Part shown: positions 1-8,522 of the stretch, one piece after another
Position numbering within the stretch: position 1 is the stretch's first letter
Layout: the number at the start of each line of letters is the position of its first letter
Source: Caballeronia glebae
GTDB lineage: Bacteria; Pseudomonadota; Gammaproteobacteria; Burkholderiales; Burkholderiaceae
Direction of reading: 5' to 3'
DNA length: 38,076 nucleotides
Assembly (NCBI RefSeq): GCF_001545035.1
Contig: NZ_FCOJ02000066.1
Span: 1 to 38,076 of the forward strand
Notes under the pieces: generated by a model
The model's input: the letters and a program-made list of their open reading frames with translations, nothing else
Told to the model about the DNA's origin: nothing
Databases searched by the model: none
Program-made: the position numbers and the translations under genes

Positions 1-2
1 AT

Positions 3-431
3 TTTCGAGGTAAGCTCATCATTGCAGATTCAACAGAGCGTAACGTCGTTATTCCTTCATCGGCACCGCCTCAGCTTAATTGTGGGGATCGAGGTTGCGT
101 AGTCTCGCTGATCTATTCGACTGATGGGGGAAGAACCTTCCACGGAACCGATTACATGCGGGCTTTTGATCCGTTGCAAGAAAGTAGACGGTATTCGATC
201 TATGTAGACCGGAATTCTTATTTTGTGGAAAAGATGCGCCAGTCGGATTCGGTGACGAATCGATTTCCGCTGCTTCCAGGCTTTGTGTATGGCCAAGATA
301 CATTACCCGAAGATAACAAGATTCAATTTGACGTGAAGGTTCCGGTCGGACTTCACTCTCCATCAGGTCAAGAACGATTCTCCTGCAACGCCTCGATCCG
401 TCCGACCAACCCCGATGCTCCTCTGAAGTGA
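3..431 (+). CDS. Unidentified protein, 3' end only (T6SS-adjacent)
   Basis: The reading frame is open from the left edge and ends at TGA 429-431, giving the last 142 residues of a longer protein. The visible part has a cysteine pair (NCGDRGC), a YSTDGGRTF segment that looks like a beta-strand turn, and a late PSGQERFSC segment. It reads like an exported beta-rich protein, but I do not recognise the family. It ends 9 bases before the PAAR start and sits in the same low-GC stretch, so it was probably transcribed with the PAAR gene. In T6SS loci this slot often holds an effector, immunity or accessory protein; that role is only inferred from position. Its N-terminus and any signal peptide are outside the window. 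Confidence 0.7.
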   Translation, partial: FRGKLIIADSTERNVVIPSSAPPQLNCGDRGCVVSLIYSTDGGRTFHGTDYMRAFDPLQESRRYSIYVDRNSYFVEKMRQSDSVTNRFPLLPGFVYGQDTLPEDNKIQFDVKVPVGLHSPSGQERFSCNASIRPTNPDAPLK

Positions 432-440
432 GTGCATGCT

Positions 441-698
441 ATGAAAAACCCTGTTTGCTTGGACGATTCAACCACACATAACGGCATCGTAAAGACCGCC
501 TCGTCGACTTTCTCGCTTGATGGCAGAAAAGTCGCCCTACTAGATGATTTGGTCTCCTGCCCTGAGCATGGCGACAACCGAATTGTTGAATGCGGAACGG
601 GCTACAGCGAGGGCGGCCGTGGATGGGTCGTTCATCACTGTCGTACGCAATGCGGCAACCTTGTGATCGCCAGTGCCGCAGGGATGAGCATCGCATGA
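441..698 (+). CDS. PAAR-domain T6SS spike-tip protein
   Basis: An 85-residue stand-alone PAAR protein. PAAR proteins cap the VgrG trimer with a zinc-stabilised conical tip and can carry effectors. The family pattern is visible: DDSTTHNGIV near the start, then SLDGRKVALLDDLVSCPEHG, and a C-terminal HHCRTQCGNLVIAS. The His and Cys residues in these motifs are the likely zinc ligands. ATG 441 is preferred because AAGTGAG (426-432) precedes it at good spacing; an in-frame GTG at 432 is the alternative. The stop overlaps the next start (ATGA, 695-698), so translation is probably coupled to the membrane protein downstream. There is no fused effector domain, so cargo would have to bind non-covalently. 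Confidence 0.85.
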   Translation: MKNPVCLDDSTTHNGIVKTASSTFSLDGRKVALLDDLVSCPEHGDNRIVECGTGYSEGGRGWVVHHCRTQCGNLVIASAAGMSIA

Positions 699-2092
699 GC
701 CTGACGTGGCGCGTGCCGAATGCTCGGGAACAGGAGCGTGGTAAGGCTCCATCTGTCTGGATCTATGCTCTCCTGTATGTGCTGATCGAACTCGTTGCGG
801 TAGTCACGACGATCTGGATATGGCCTAAAGGTCAATCCACGGCGTCGTCTGAGTTTCTGCTTAAGGTTGTCGTGGCGCCGGCCCTGATTTGGCTTGCACT
901 GTGCTGCATTTACTACAGTCGCGAGTTCGAGGATTTGCGCTACAGAGCCCAATGGTGGAATCTTCTTTGCAGGAAACGATTCTGTGACTGGCAAATTTGG
1001 GCACGCGCCCACCTTGTTCTGCTCGATAGCGCCGTGCTGACGCCGGAGAAGGAGCTCGCGCAGCGGATGCTTGGTCTTGTCCCGTCTGCACCGATCAATC
1101 CAGAAAAAGCGCTGCAGCTCGCAGGGATTGATGCATCGATGAGCCAAACCAGGCAGGAACAAGTCATCGAACGTTTGATGGCTTCGCTTGTTGATTCGAT
1201 TAAGTTTGCTGCACAGGCGGGCAAGATCGATGTCATGCTCCACGCATCTGACGAAGCGCAGAAGCTATCGATTGAGCACGCTTGGCGTAAGCTCGGATTA
1301 CCGGGGTTGCCCGAGGTCACTTGGCTTTCGTTCGACGGTGAGTCACCCCTTCTAGGGAAATGGTTCGCCGGTCAACCCATGCCGGACTATCGGCTCGTGA
1401 TTGCCCTCCAACTACATCAAGGCGAGGACGCGCCAACATTCTCGGAAGCAGCGGTTGCAATGCTGTTTACCAGGCCAGCAGTCCTGGCGCGCACCAAAAA
1501 TCTGAAAGCGCGTGCGTGCATCATGCGGCCAATCTTCGCAGAGCCGGACACGTTGGGTGCGGCGATGGCGAGCTTGCTGCGCGCTGAGCAGGCCCCGCAA
1601 AAGAAAATCCGCAACCTGTGGTTCAGCCGCTTGAATAGCCTGGCGAAGAATTCCACGGTCGCAGCCGCACGCTATGCGGAACTGGAGGTGCGCGAGCAGG
1701 ATCTGGACCGGGCAATCGGCCAGCCTGGGCCGATCACCGGCTGGCTGATTCAAGCGCTGGCCGCGGAGATGGTTCAGCACGGACAGGGTGCGCAACTCGT
1801 CGCCACGCCACAGCGCGGCGGCGTCGCGCTGAACTTGGTGAGCGTCGCGCCACCACCTGTGCAATACCCGAAGGATCAGGACGTGCCTCTGCTGTCGGTT
1901 GCGTGGGCGTTGGGCATGCTGTTTCTTTCGGGTTTCGTGCTGTGCTTGCACAAGATCGCGCCGAACGTGATGAACGTGGATCTCACGGTCTGGCTGTGCA
2001 TCGGGTTCATGACCCTCATCCTGTTTCAGGCCGGCTTGGCGTTCTTCGACCGCGAGCACGAAACACGGACATTCCATGAGACGTTTTATTGA
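695..2092 (+). CDS. Unknown four-helix membrane protein, T6SS-associated
   Basis: A 465-residue protein whose family I do not recognise. Two hydrophobic helices lie near the N-terminus (about residues 20-43 and 53-73) and two at the C-terminus (about 398-416 and 426-451). The roughly 320 residues between them are soluble and would sit on one side of the inner membrane. The frame extends upstream to 590, but ATG 695 is preferred because it overlaps the PAAR stop as ATGA. The soluble part has no nucleotide-binding or protease motif that I can see. Its place between PAAR and tssM, and the stop/start overlap, suggest a part in loading, chaperoning or anchoring the PAAR or its cargo; this is inference. 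Base composition rises from about half GC at the 5' end to the local average by the 3' end. Confidence 0.8.
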   Translation: MSLTWRVPNAREQERGKAPSVWIYALLYVLIELVAVVTTIWIWPKGQSTASSEFLLKVVVAPALIWLALCCIYYSREFEDLRYRAQWWNLLCRKRFCDWQIWARAHLVLLDSAVLTPEKELAQRMLGLVPSAPINPEKALQLAGIDASMSQTRQEQVIERLMASLVDSIKFAAQAGKIDVMLHASDEAQKLSIEHAWRKLGLPGLPEVTWLSFDGESPLLGKWFAGQPMPDYRLVIALQLHQGEDAPTFSEAAVAMLFTRPAVLARTKNLKARACIMRPIFAEPDTLGAAMASLLRAEQAPQKKIRNLWFSRLNSLAKNSTVAAARYAELEVREQDLDRAIGQPGPITGWLIQALAAEMVQHGQGAQLVATPQRGGVALNLVSVAPPPVQYPKDQDVPLLSVAWALGMLFLSGFVLCLHKIAPNVMNVDLTVWLCIGFMTLILFQAGLAFFDREHETRTFHETFY

Positions 2093-2190
2093 TGAATTGC
2101 CTCTCAGGGCGCATGCGCTTCATGGCCGCTAAGGTCGCCGTAGACGCGGCTTTTCGTCTTACTAAAATAAGAGCAGGTCGAGGAAGGTAA

Positions 2191-5100
2191 GTGAAAGATC
2201 TAATTCGGGGCCGGTGGCTGTCCGTCACCGCGATACTGGCCATCGTGGCGGCGGGTGTTTTCTTGTTCGTCGGCACAGGCAATCTCGCGACGTGGTTCGC
2301 TCAATATAAGACAGTCGTCATCGGCTGCGCGGTCTTCATTGCGGTATTGCTTTTCGTTGTCCTGCAACGACGCAAGCAGGCGGGCGACAACATGCAGCGC
2401 GCCGCCAAGGAACAGGCGTTGGCGCCGACTGCGGGCCTTGATGAGGCGCAAAGGGCAGACCAGATTCGCAGCGTAAGCGCCGCCGATCGGGCCGAGGCGC
2501 TGCGCTTCCATCTTCGGCAGATGCGCTGGTTTCGCTGGGCCTATGACCGTCCGTGGCTGCTCGTCACCGGCGATGCGGCGTGCGTGCAACGCTTGAATCC
2601 CGAGCTCGTGTCGCAGTATTGGCAGATCACCGACCATGCGGTGCTCTTATGGGGCGAAGTCGCTTCGGAGAGCAACGGCCAGGCGTGGATTCGTGAGATC
2701 GGTAGACTGCGCCGCAGCCGCCCGGTCGACGCGATCGTGCTTGCATTCGATGGCGCGGCGGCGCTGCCGAGCACCTCACGCGGCGAGATGGGATGGGGCA
2801 CGACGCTCGCCCGCATCGCTCAGGACTTGCACTGGTCCGCGCCGATTTTTCTGCTGGACCTTGACGGCAACGTCACCGCGAAGCACGACAGCGAACTAAC
2901 CGGCAGCGAATTCGCGGACGCAGCGGACAAAGCCGCCATCGAAACCGCGCTACTCAATTTGCGCGACCGCCTGGCCGATATCGGCACGAAGCGTCTAGGA
3001 CAGGACCGCAGCGACCGTTTCGCATCCGAACTGTCCGAGCGGCTCGACACGCGTGCCCCGGCGCTCGCGCAGTGGATCTCCGAACTGTCGATGTGGCAGC
3101 GCCGCCCGCTGCCGGTGGCGGGCGCGTTTTTCGCGCCGTGGCCCGCCATCGATGCACAAACGTCGAATGCAGGCCACGGCATCGATCTTCCGCTATGGCG
3201 CTATCTCGCCGAGGCCACCCGAGAGCGTCGCGGCCGTCGAACGGGCCTTCATCCTATTACGGTGTTCTCCGTCGCGGCCCTCGGCGTTCTCGGCGTCTGG
3301 AGTGCAGGCATGCTCATTTCGGGCATGTCGAACGCCCATCAGATCGTGCAGACCAACGAGGCGCTCGCCGCGCTTAAAACGCCTGACACTGCCGCTCGCC
3401 TACGCGCGCTAAAGGCGCTGCAACAGCGCATCGGCTTCTACGAATATCGTACGCAGCATCATGCGCCGTTGTTCGCGCGTTTCGGCCTGAACCATGACCG
3501 CGAAGTGCTTGCGGCGCTCTGGACGCCCTACGCCCGCGAAGCCCGCGCGCTACTTAGCGCACCGGTACAGCAGGACATCGAAGCGCGCCTGGTCGACCTC
3601 GGCCAGATGCCGACAACGCAAATCGACGACCAACTCACGCACGTGGCGCAAGACGGCCAGGGCGCGCTGAAGACCTATCTGATGATGGCCGAGCCGCAGC
3701 GTGCGGATGCCGGTTTCCTTACGCAGGAGCTTCCAAAGTATTGGAACACGAGCGCCTCGCTCACCGCCGGAGAGAAGATCGACCTGTCGCAACACCTGCT
3801 TGGCTTTTGGGCCGATCACTTGGGCGCGCATCCCGACTGGCGCATTCAGCCGCGCGAGGAACTCGTTGCCGTCGCGCGTCAGACGCTGCTCGCGGTGATC
3901 GGCGTGAAGAACTCCGAGGATACGATCTATCAAAACGTGCTGGCCTCAGTCGGCCACAAGTATCCGGACCAGACGCTTGCGACGCTCACCGCCGGCACCG
4001 ACACGCGGGGCCTATTCCGCACCGCTGCCACAGTGCCCGGCGTGTACACGCGTCAGGCGTGGGAAGGCTCGATCGAAGCGGCCATCGACGAAGCCGCCAA
4101 GCACAACGGCGTAGCGGGCGATTGGGTACTCGGCAACGCTGGTCAGTCTTCCAGCACCTCGGCGCAGACTCCGGAGGTTCTGCGCGCTGCCTTGCGTGCG
4201 CGCTACTTCGCCGACTACGCCGAGCACTGGCAAACCTTCATGAACAGCTTGCGCTGTGATGCCGCGACTACGCTGCCCGCGGCAATCGGCCAACTGAAAC
4301 TCATCGCCGATGCGCGTCAGTCGCCGCTCATCGCGCTGATGAAGGCGCTCGAATACCAGGGCGGCGCGGGCGCACCACGCGACTCGCTCTCCGATACGCT
4401 GGTGAACAAGGCGCAGAACATATTCGGCAAGAAGGACGACGCGCCGCAAGCCGCGAAACCCGATCCCGCTGGTCCTTTGGGCGCATCGTTCGGCCCGGTC
4501 TTGCGACTCGTCGCGCAAGCGAACGCAAACGTTAGCGCGTCTGCCCGCAGCGACTTAAGCCTGGAGCGCTTCACCGAACGCATCACGAGCCTGCGCCTGA
4601 AGCTGCAGCAGATCAGCGACAGTCCTGACTCCGACGAACAGGCGCGACAAGTCGCGCAGTCGCTCTTCCTCGGCAAGGGCTCGGAACTGGCCGACACACT
4701 CGCCTACGCGCAACTGGTCGCGGCAAGCCTCGGTGAACAATGGGCCGGCATGGGCGCGGAGTTGTTCGTGCGTCCCGTGTCGCAGGCGACGCAAACCGTG
4801 CTCGAACCCGCGCAAGCGAGCCTGAACGACGCGTGGAACGACACCGTCGTCGCGAACTGGAACCGCTCGTTCGCGGGACGCTATCCATTCGCCAATACCG
4901 TCAACGATGCGTCACTGCCGGAGCTTGCGCGCTTCCTGCGTCCGCAAGGCGGTCTCATCGACACGTTTCTCGCCACGCAATTGGCAGGCGTGATTCAACT
5001 GCAAGGCGACCAATGGGTGCCAGCACCGGGCGCGACGGGTACAGGCAGCGCCGCACGCGCCATCGATCCGGCGTTCCTGAAGGCGATCAACACACTGCAG

Positions 5101-5751
5101 CGCATCGCCGGCCACTTGCTCGCGCAGGGCGAGCCGTCGTACCGATTCGAACTGAAGCCTGTGCCGACGCCGGGCATCACCGATACGTTGCTTACCATCG
5201 ACGCGCAAAAGCTGCACTACTACAACCAGGTGGAAACATGGAGCGGCATGGCATGGCCGACGAGCGATCCGCAGAGCGCGGGCACGCGTCTGGAGTGGCA
5301 GACCGAGAGCGCAGGCACCAACAAGCGTTTCGAATTCTCAGGCCGCTGGGCGTTCGTGCGCATGCTTGAGCGCGCCCACGTCGAGCCGATCGACACCGCG
5401 ACCTATCAGGTGACGTGGCAAGCCAAAGCGCAGTTCGAAGACACACGTTCGAAATCAGCGAAGACGAGCGACGGACCCGATCAAGACGCGCTCAACGCCC
5501 ACGGACCGTCCACGCCCGCACCCGCCGATATGGCGTACCCGCTCACCTACATGCTTCGCACCGATGTAGGCAAGGGACCGCTGGAACTGCTGGATCTACG
5601 CGGCTTCACGCTGCCGAGCCGCATCTTCATGAAACGCGATACGACCACGCGCAACGCAAAACCCGACGGTCCGCCGCCGTTACCGAAGGCCGCAATCGAG
5701 GCGGCGAAACAGGCTGAAACGCCGTTGCCTAACGGCCGAGGAACGCGATGA
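2191..5751 (+). CDS. tssM: Type VI secretion protein TssM (IcmF/VasK)
   Basis: TssM is the large inner-membrane protein of the T6SS membrane complex; it bridges TssL to the outer-membrane lipoprotein TssJ. This copy is 1186 residues, normal for the family. Helices are at about residues 8-27, 37-58 and 356-378, with a cytoplasmic domain between the second and third and a long periplasmic domain after. The end has the usual family features: an SGRWAFVRMLERA segment (like GPWALFRL in relatives) and a terminal LRGFTLPSRIF. The usual Walker A loop is degenerate: after RPWLLVTG (residues 120-127) comes DAACVQRLN with no GK[ST]. The start is GTG 2191, set by AGGAAGG at 2181-2187. The stop overlaps the next gene as ATGA (5748-5751). 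Confidence 0.95.
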   Translation: MKDLIRGRWLSVTAILAIVAAGVFLFVGTGNLATWFAQYKTVVIGCAVFIAVLLFVVLQRRKQAGDNMQRAAKEQALAPTAGLDEAQRADQIRSVSAADRAEALRFHLRQMRWFRWAYDRPWLLVTGDAACVQRLNPELVSQYWQITDHAVLLWGEVASESNGQAWIREIGRLRRSRPVDAIVLAFDGAAALPSTSRGEMGWGTTLARIAQDLHWSAPIFLLDLDGNVTAKHDSELTGSEFADAADKAAIETALLNLRDRLADIGTKRLGQDRSDRFASELSERLDTRAPALAQWISELSMWQRRPLPVAGAFFAPWPAIDAQTSNAGHGIDLPLWRYLAEATRERRGRRTGLHPITVFSVAALGVLGVWSAGMLISGMSNAHQIVQTNEALAALKTPDTAARLRALKALQQRIGFYEYRTQHHAPLFARFGLNHDREVLAALWTPYAREARALLSAPVQQDIEARLVDLGQMPTTQIDDQLTHVAQDGQGALKTYLMMAEPQRADAGFLTQELPKYWNTSASLTAGEKIDLSQHLLGFWADHLGAHPDWRIQPREELVAVARQTLLAVIGVKNSEDTIYQNVLASVGHKYPDQTLATLTAGTDTRGLFRTAATVPGVYTRQAWEGSIEAAIDEAAKHNGVAGDWVLGNAGQSSSTSAQTPEVLRAALRARYFADYAEHWQTFMNSLRCDAATTLPAAIGQLKLIADARQSPLIALMKALEYQGGAGAPRDSLSDTLVNKAQNIFGKKDDAPQAAKPDPAGPLGASFGPVLRLVAQANANVSASARSDLSLERFTERITSLRLKLQQISDSPDSDEQARQVAQSLFLGKGSELADTLAYAQLVAASLGEQWAGMGAELFVRPVSQATQTVLEPAQASLNDAWNDTVVANWNRSFAGRYPFANTVNDASLPELARFLRPQGGLIDTFLATQLAGVIQLQGDQWVPAPGATGTGSAARAIDPAFLKAINTLQRIAGHLLAQGEPSYRFELKPVPTPGITDTLLTIDAQKLHYYNQVETWSGMAWPTSDPQSAGTRLEWQTESAGTNKRFEFSGRWAFVRMLERAHVEPIDTATYQVTWQAKAQFEDTRSKSAKTSDGPDQDALNAHGPSTPAPADMAYPLTYMLRTDVGKGPLELLDLRGFTLPSRIFMKRDTTTRNAKPDGPPPLPKAAIEAAKQAETPLPNGRGTR

Positions 5752-6899
5752 ACTCAAAGCATCCCGCCCTTGCGCCCGCGCGGCGTACGCAGGACATCGA
5801 GCGAAATGTGTCGCGCAGGGCCTTCGATTTCTTGCATGCACTCGTCGCCACGCGCGAGACGAGTCCCGAGCCACCTCCCGTGCGGGCAACGAAGCTCGGC
5901 CTCATTCCCGCCTGGCAAGCGTGGACACGCGCACTTGAGGAGCGTGATGGCGAGCGTCTGCCGCAGTTCCATCTGTCGAGCGCACCGGACTATGGTCCCC
6001 CGAGCGCCGTCCAGGCAGCAATGGACTTGTTCGTCGAAGCGATGCGCGTGAACGGGACGCGCTGGGATGAAGGCGCCTCGGTCGAAGAAGCGGTCCAGAA
6101 GTTCGCGCTGCTTGGCTCGGCGGCGGCCCTTTATCAGGTCCGTCCACACGCGGTAATCGAGCCCACCGAGGCGCTGCAGACCTGGCTCGCACATACGGAC
6201 ATCAGTCAGGACGTACCGGCTGCGCTACTGAAGCTGCCGTTTCCGGCGATATTCATCCGCTTTGGTCCGCAGATGGCGCAGGCGGTCGACGCCACGCCGT
6301 GGGCGAGCGTGAACCGCCCGCTCACGACGTCCGGCGTCTATGTGCTCGAAACACTCACGGCGAATCATCGTGAACTGGTCTTCATGGCCGTAGGCGTCAC
6401 GCTCGAACATGAGCAGGAAATGCCGCACACGTTGCAACTCATTTTCGATGATGAAAGCGACTCGCTGATCGACCATGTCATCAATCTGGAGCGCAAAAGG
6501 GCGGTCGGCTCCGATTCCTCCGTCGCGATGATCCAGATGTGCATCAAGGTGCTGTTGTACCTGCAAACAGCGGGCGCGGTGCGCATCGACGATCTGCATC
6601 GTCATGAAACGATCGTCCCGCTCGCGCCGGCGAATGGCAAAAAGGCGTCCATCGAGCAGCGTCTCGCCGGTCGTCGCAAGCAGGTCGCGCGCCGCTACAA
6701 CCGCATCATCGTGGGTCCCGCGCAGCTTCCGGCGCAGGTGATTCATCACACGCCGGGAGAAAAGGCTCCGCACTGGCGCGCGGGCCACATGCGCATGCAG
6801 GCGCATGGTCCACAGCACTCGTTGCGCAAACTCATTTTTATCGCCCCCACGCTGATTCGCGCCGATCTGCTTGGCGAGACCGATCAAGCCCCACACTGA
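5748..6899 (+). CDS. AcrVA2-like family protein inside the T6SS operon
   Basis: A 383-residue soluble protein starting on the ATGA overlap with tssM and ending 6 bases before tssA, so it is a genuine operon member. It has no core Tss signature. Its layout resembles the AcrVA2 anti-CRISPR family as I remember it: a central block with DVPAALLKLP, FPAIFI and a long variable loop, then a helical VAMIQMCIKVLLYL segment, and a C-terminal basic motif with PHWRAGH at 341-347, G354, K361 and IAP at 365-367. AcrVA2 of Moraxella ends with PHIRRGHW, a G and a K in the same arrangement. AcrVA2 binds the nascent N-terminus of Cas12a and causes loss of its mRNA. No CRISPR system is visible here, so an anti-CRISPR role is not implied; family membership is from memory and needs a profile search. 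Confidence 0.7.
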   Translation: MNSKHPALAPARRTQDIERNVSRRAFDFLHALVATRETSPEPPPVRATKLGLIPAWQAWTRALEERDGERLPQFHLSSAPDYGPPSAVQAAMDLFVEAMRVNGTRWDEGASVEEAVQKFALLGSAAALYQVRPHAVIEPTEALQTWLAHTDISQDVPAALLKLPFPAIFIRFGPQMAQAVDATPWASVNRPLTTSGVYVLETLTANHRELVFMAVGVTLEHEQEMPHTLQLIFDDESDSLIDHVINLERKRAVGSDSSVAMIQMCIKVLLYLQTAGAVRIDDLHRHETIVPLAPANGKKASIEQRLAGRRKQVARRYNRIIVGPAQLPAQVIHHTPGEKAPHWRAGHMRMQAHGPQHSLRKLIFIAPTLIRADLLGETDQAPH

Positions 6900-6905
6900 A
6901 ATCTT

Positions 6906-8501
6906 ATGTTTACTAATTTACTCAACGCGCTATTCGGCACGCGCAAGCCGTCCGATCTGGCCATCAAAGCGCTGCCGCAGTGGGACGACTGGCTCACACC
7001 GATCCGCGCCGATGCGCCCGTCGGCACTGACCCCGGTTACGACGACGATTTCCTCGCCATCAAGGACGAAGTCGCCAAGCTATCGAACGTCGATGACACG
7101 CTGATCGTCGAGTCGGCCGAGCGGCTCATCAAGACGCGCGCGAAGGATGCTCGTCTCGCGGTGTACTACGTCTACGGCCGTCTGCGTCGCGATGGCGCGG
7201 AAGGCGTCGCCGCCGGTTTCGAACTGCTCGCGGCGCTGGTCGATCGCTTCGGCGACACGTTGTTGCCCGCGCGCCCCGGTTCGCGGCGGGCGGCGTTCGA
7301 ATGGCTGTGCGGCAGCACCTTCGCCGACCGCCTCGATGCCGTGCAGGGACTTTCGGGACCGCTGCTCGAACGCGCGCTCTCGGCACTGGCGCTCATTTCA
7401 GAGCGCATCGAGTCGTGGCCGGAAGACGCGCGCCCGGTACTCGCGCCCTTGTTCAGGCGCTTCGAAGGCCGCATCGAGTCTCCCTCCGAGAGCGACGCTA
7501 CGTTCACCTCAACGAACGCGGCGCCTTCGTTATCCACCGCCGCGCTGCCGAGTGCGTCGGAAGTCACGTCCACGCGCGAGTTGCTCGACCGTGCGCGCCA
7601 GATGGCGCAATTCCTGCGCGAGCAGCCGCAAGGCTATCTCGCGGCTTATCGGCTGATGCGCTGCGTGCGTTGGGATACGCTCATTGAAGTGCCGCCGTTC
7701 GAAGCGGGCGGCAAGACGCGCCTCGTCGGTCCGCGTGCGGAACTGCGCGCGAACCTCAAACGTCTGCTCTTGCAAAAGCAGTGGCCGGAGATTCTGGAGC
7801 GTGTCGAATCCGCGTTCGCCGAAGGCGCGAACCACTTCTGGCTGGACCTGCAGTACTACGCCTTCGTCGCTCAGGAGCAGGCCGGCGGCGAATACGCGCA
7901 GGTGCGCGAAACCACGGCCACCGACTGCGCGCTGATGCTCGAACGCATGCCCGGGCTCGAACACTTGGCGTTCTCGGATGGTTCGCCCTTTGCCGATGAC
8001 GCCACGCTCGAATGGATTGCCCGCTATGCGACGGTGCGCGACGTCGAGCGCGGCGAGACGGCTGCGCCCGTTGCCGCGACCCACGCCGGCGCCGATTGGG
8101 CGGAGATCGAAGCGCAAGGCAACGACACGGCCGCGCAACAAGGGCTCGACGCCGCGCTCGCGTGGTTGACGCGTCAGCCGGTGCGCGACGACGCCCACAT
8201 CGACGGCGGCGAGCGCGAGCGTTTTACGCGCCAGCTTGTGATGGCGCGCGTGGCCGAGCGCGCGGAACGTTCCGACACGGCGCTCTATCTGCTCGGCGCA
8301 CTCGATGCCGATATCGAACGCTATCAGCTCGCGCGCTGGGAGCCGGCGCTCGCGTTCGAGGCCAAGCACCATCTGCTACGCATCCTCAAAAGCCGCTTCA
8401 ATCGTAAGGATGCCGACAAAACGGCGCTGTTCACCCGTATCGACAGTCTCACGGCCGATCTGACCGCGATCGACGCCGCCCGCGCCGTGGCGCTGACCTA
8501 A
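6906..8501 (+). CDS. tssA: Type VI secretion protein TssA
   Basis: TssA caps the growing T6SS tail and coordinates priming and sheath extension on the baseplate. The 531-residue product has the ImpA-type N-terminal domain, recognised by PIRADAPVGTDPGYDDDF at about residues 32-49, followed by the conserved region with YYVYGRLRRDGAEG and GDTLLPARPGSRR. A linker of about 190-215 (Ser/Thr/Ala-rich) leads to a helical middle domain and a C-terminal VasJ-like domain (about residues 410-531, with FTRQLVMARVAERA and KHHLLRIL). It therefore belongs to the longer TssA group with a VasJ-type end, not the short ring-forming type. ATG 6906 has only a weak ribosome-binding site, and translation may depend on coupling with the gene 6 bases upstream. 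Confidence 0.93.
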   Translation: MFTNLLNALFGTRKPSDLAIKALPQWDDWLTPIRADAPVGTDPGYDDDFLAIKDEVAKLSNVDDTLIVESAERLIKTRAKDARLAVYYVYGRLRRDGAEGVAAGFELLAALVDRFGDTLLPARPGSRRAAFEWLCGSTFADRLDAVQGLSGPLLERALSALALISERIESWPEDARPVLAPLFRRFEGRIESPSESDATFTSTNAAPSLSTAALPSASEVTSTRELLDRARQMAQFLREQPQGYLAAYRLMRCVRWDTLIEVPPFEAGGKTRLVGPRAELRANLKRLLLQKQWPEILERVESAFAEGANHFWLDLQYYAFVAQEQAGGEYAQVRETTATDCALMLERMPGLEHLAFSDGSPFADDATLEWIARYATVRDVERGETAAPVAATHAGADWAEIEAQGNDTAAQQGLDAALAWLTRQPVRDDAHIDGGERERFTRQLVMARVAERAERSDTALYLLGALDADIERYQLARWEPALAFEAKHHLLRILKSRFNRKDADKTALFTRIDSLTADLTAIDAARAVALT

Positions 8502-8522
8502 AAGAACAAGGAAATCACGAAG

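Noticed and set aside
5748..6899. Reading the AcrVA2-like gene as evidence for a CRISPR-Cas locus or prophage here
   Set aside because: No cas genes, no direct-repeat arrays and no phage genes are visible; family resemblance alone says nothing about function.
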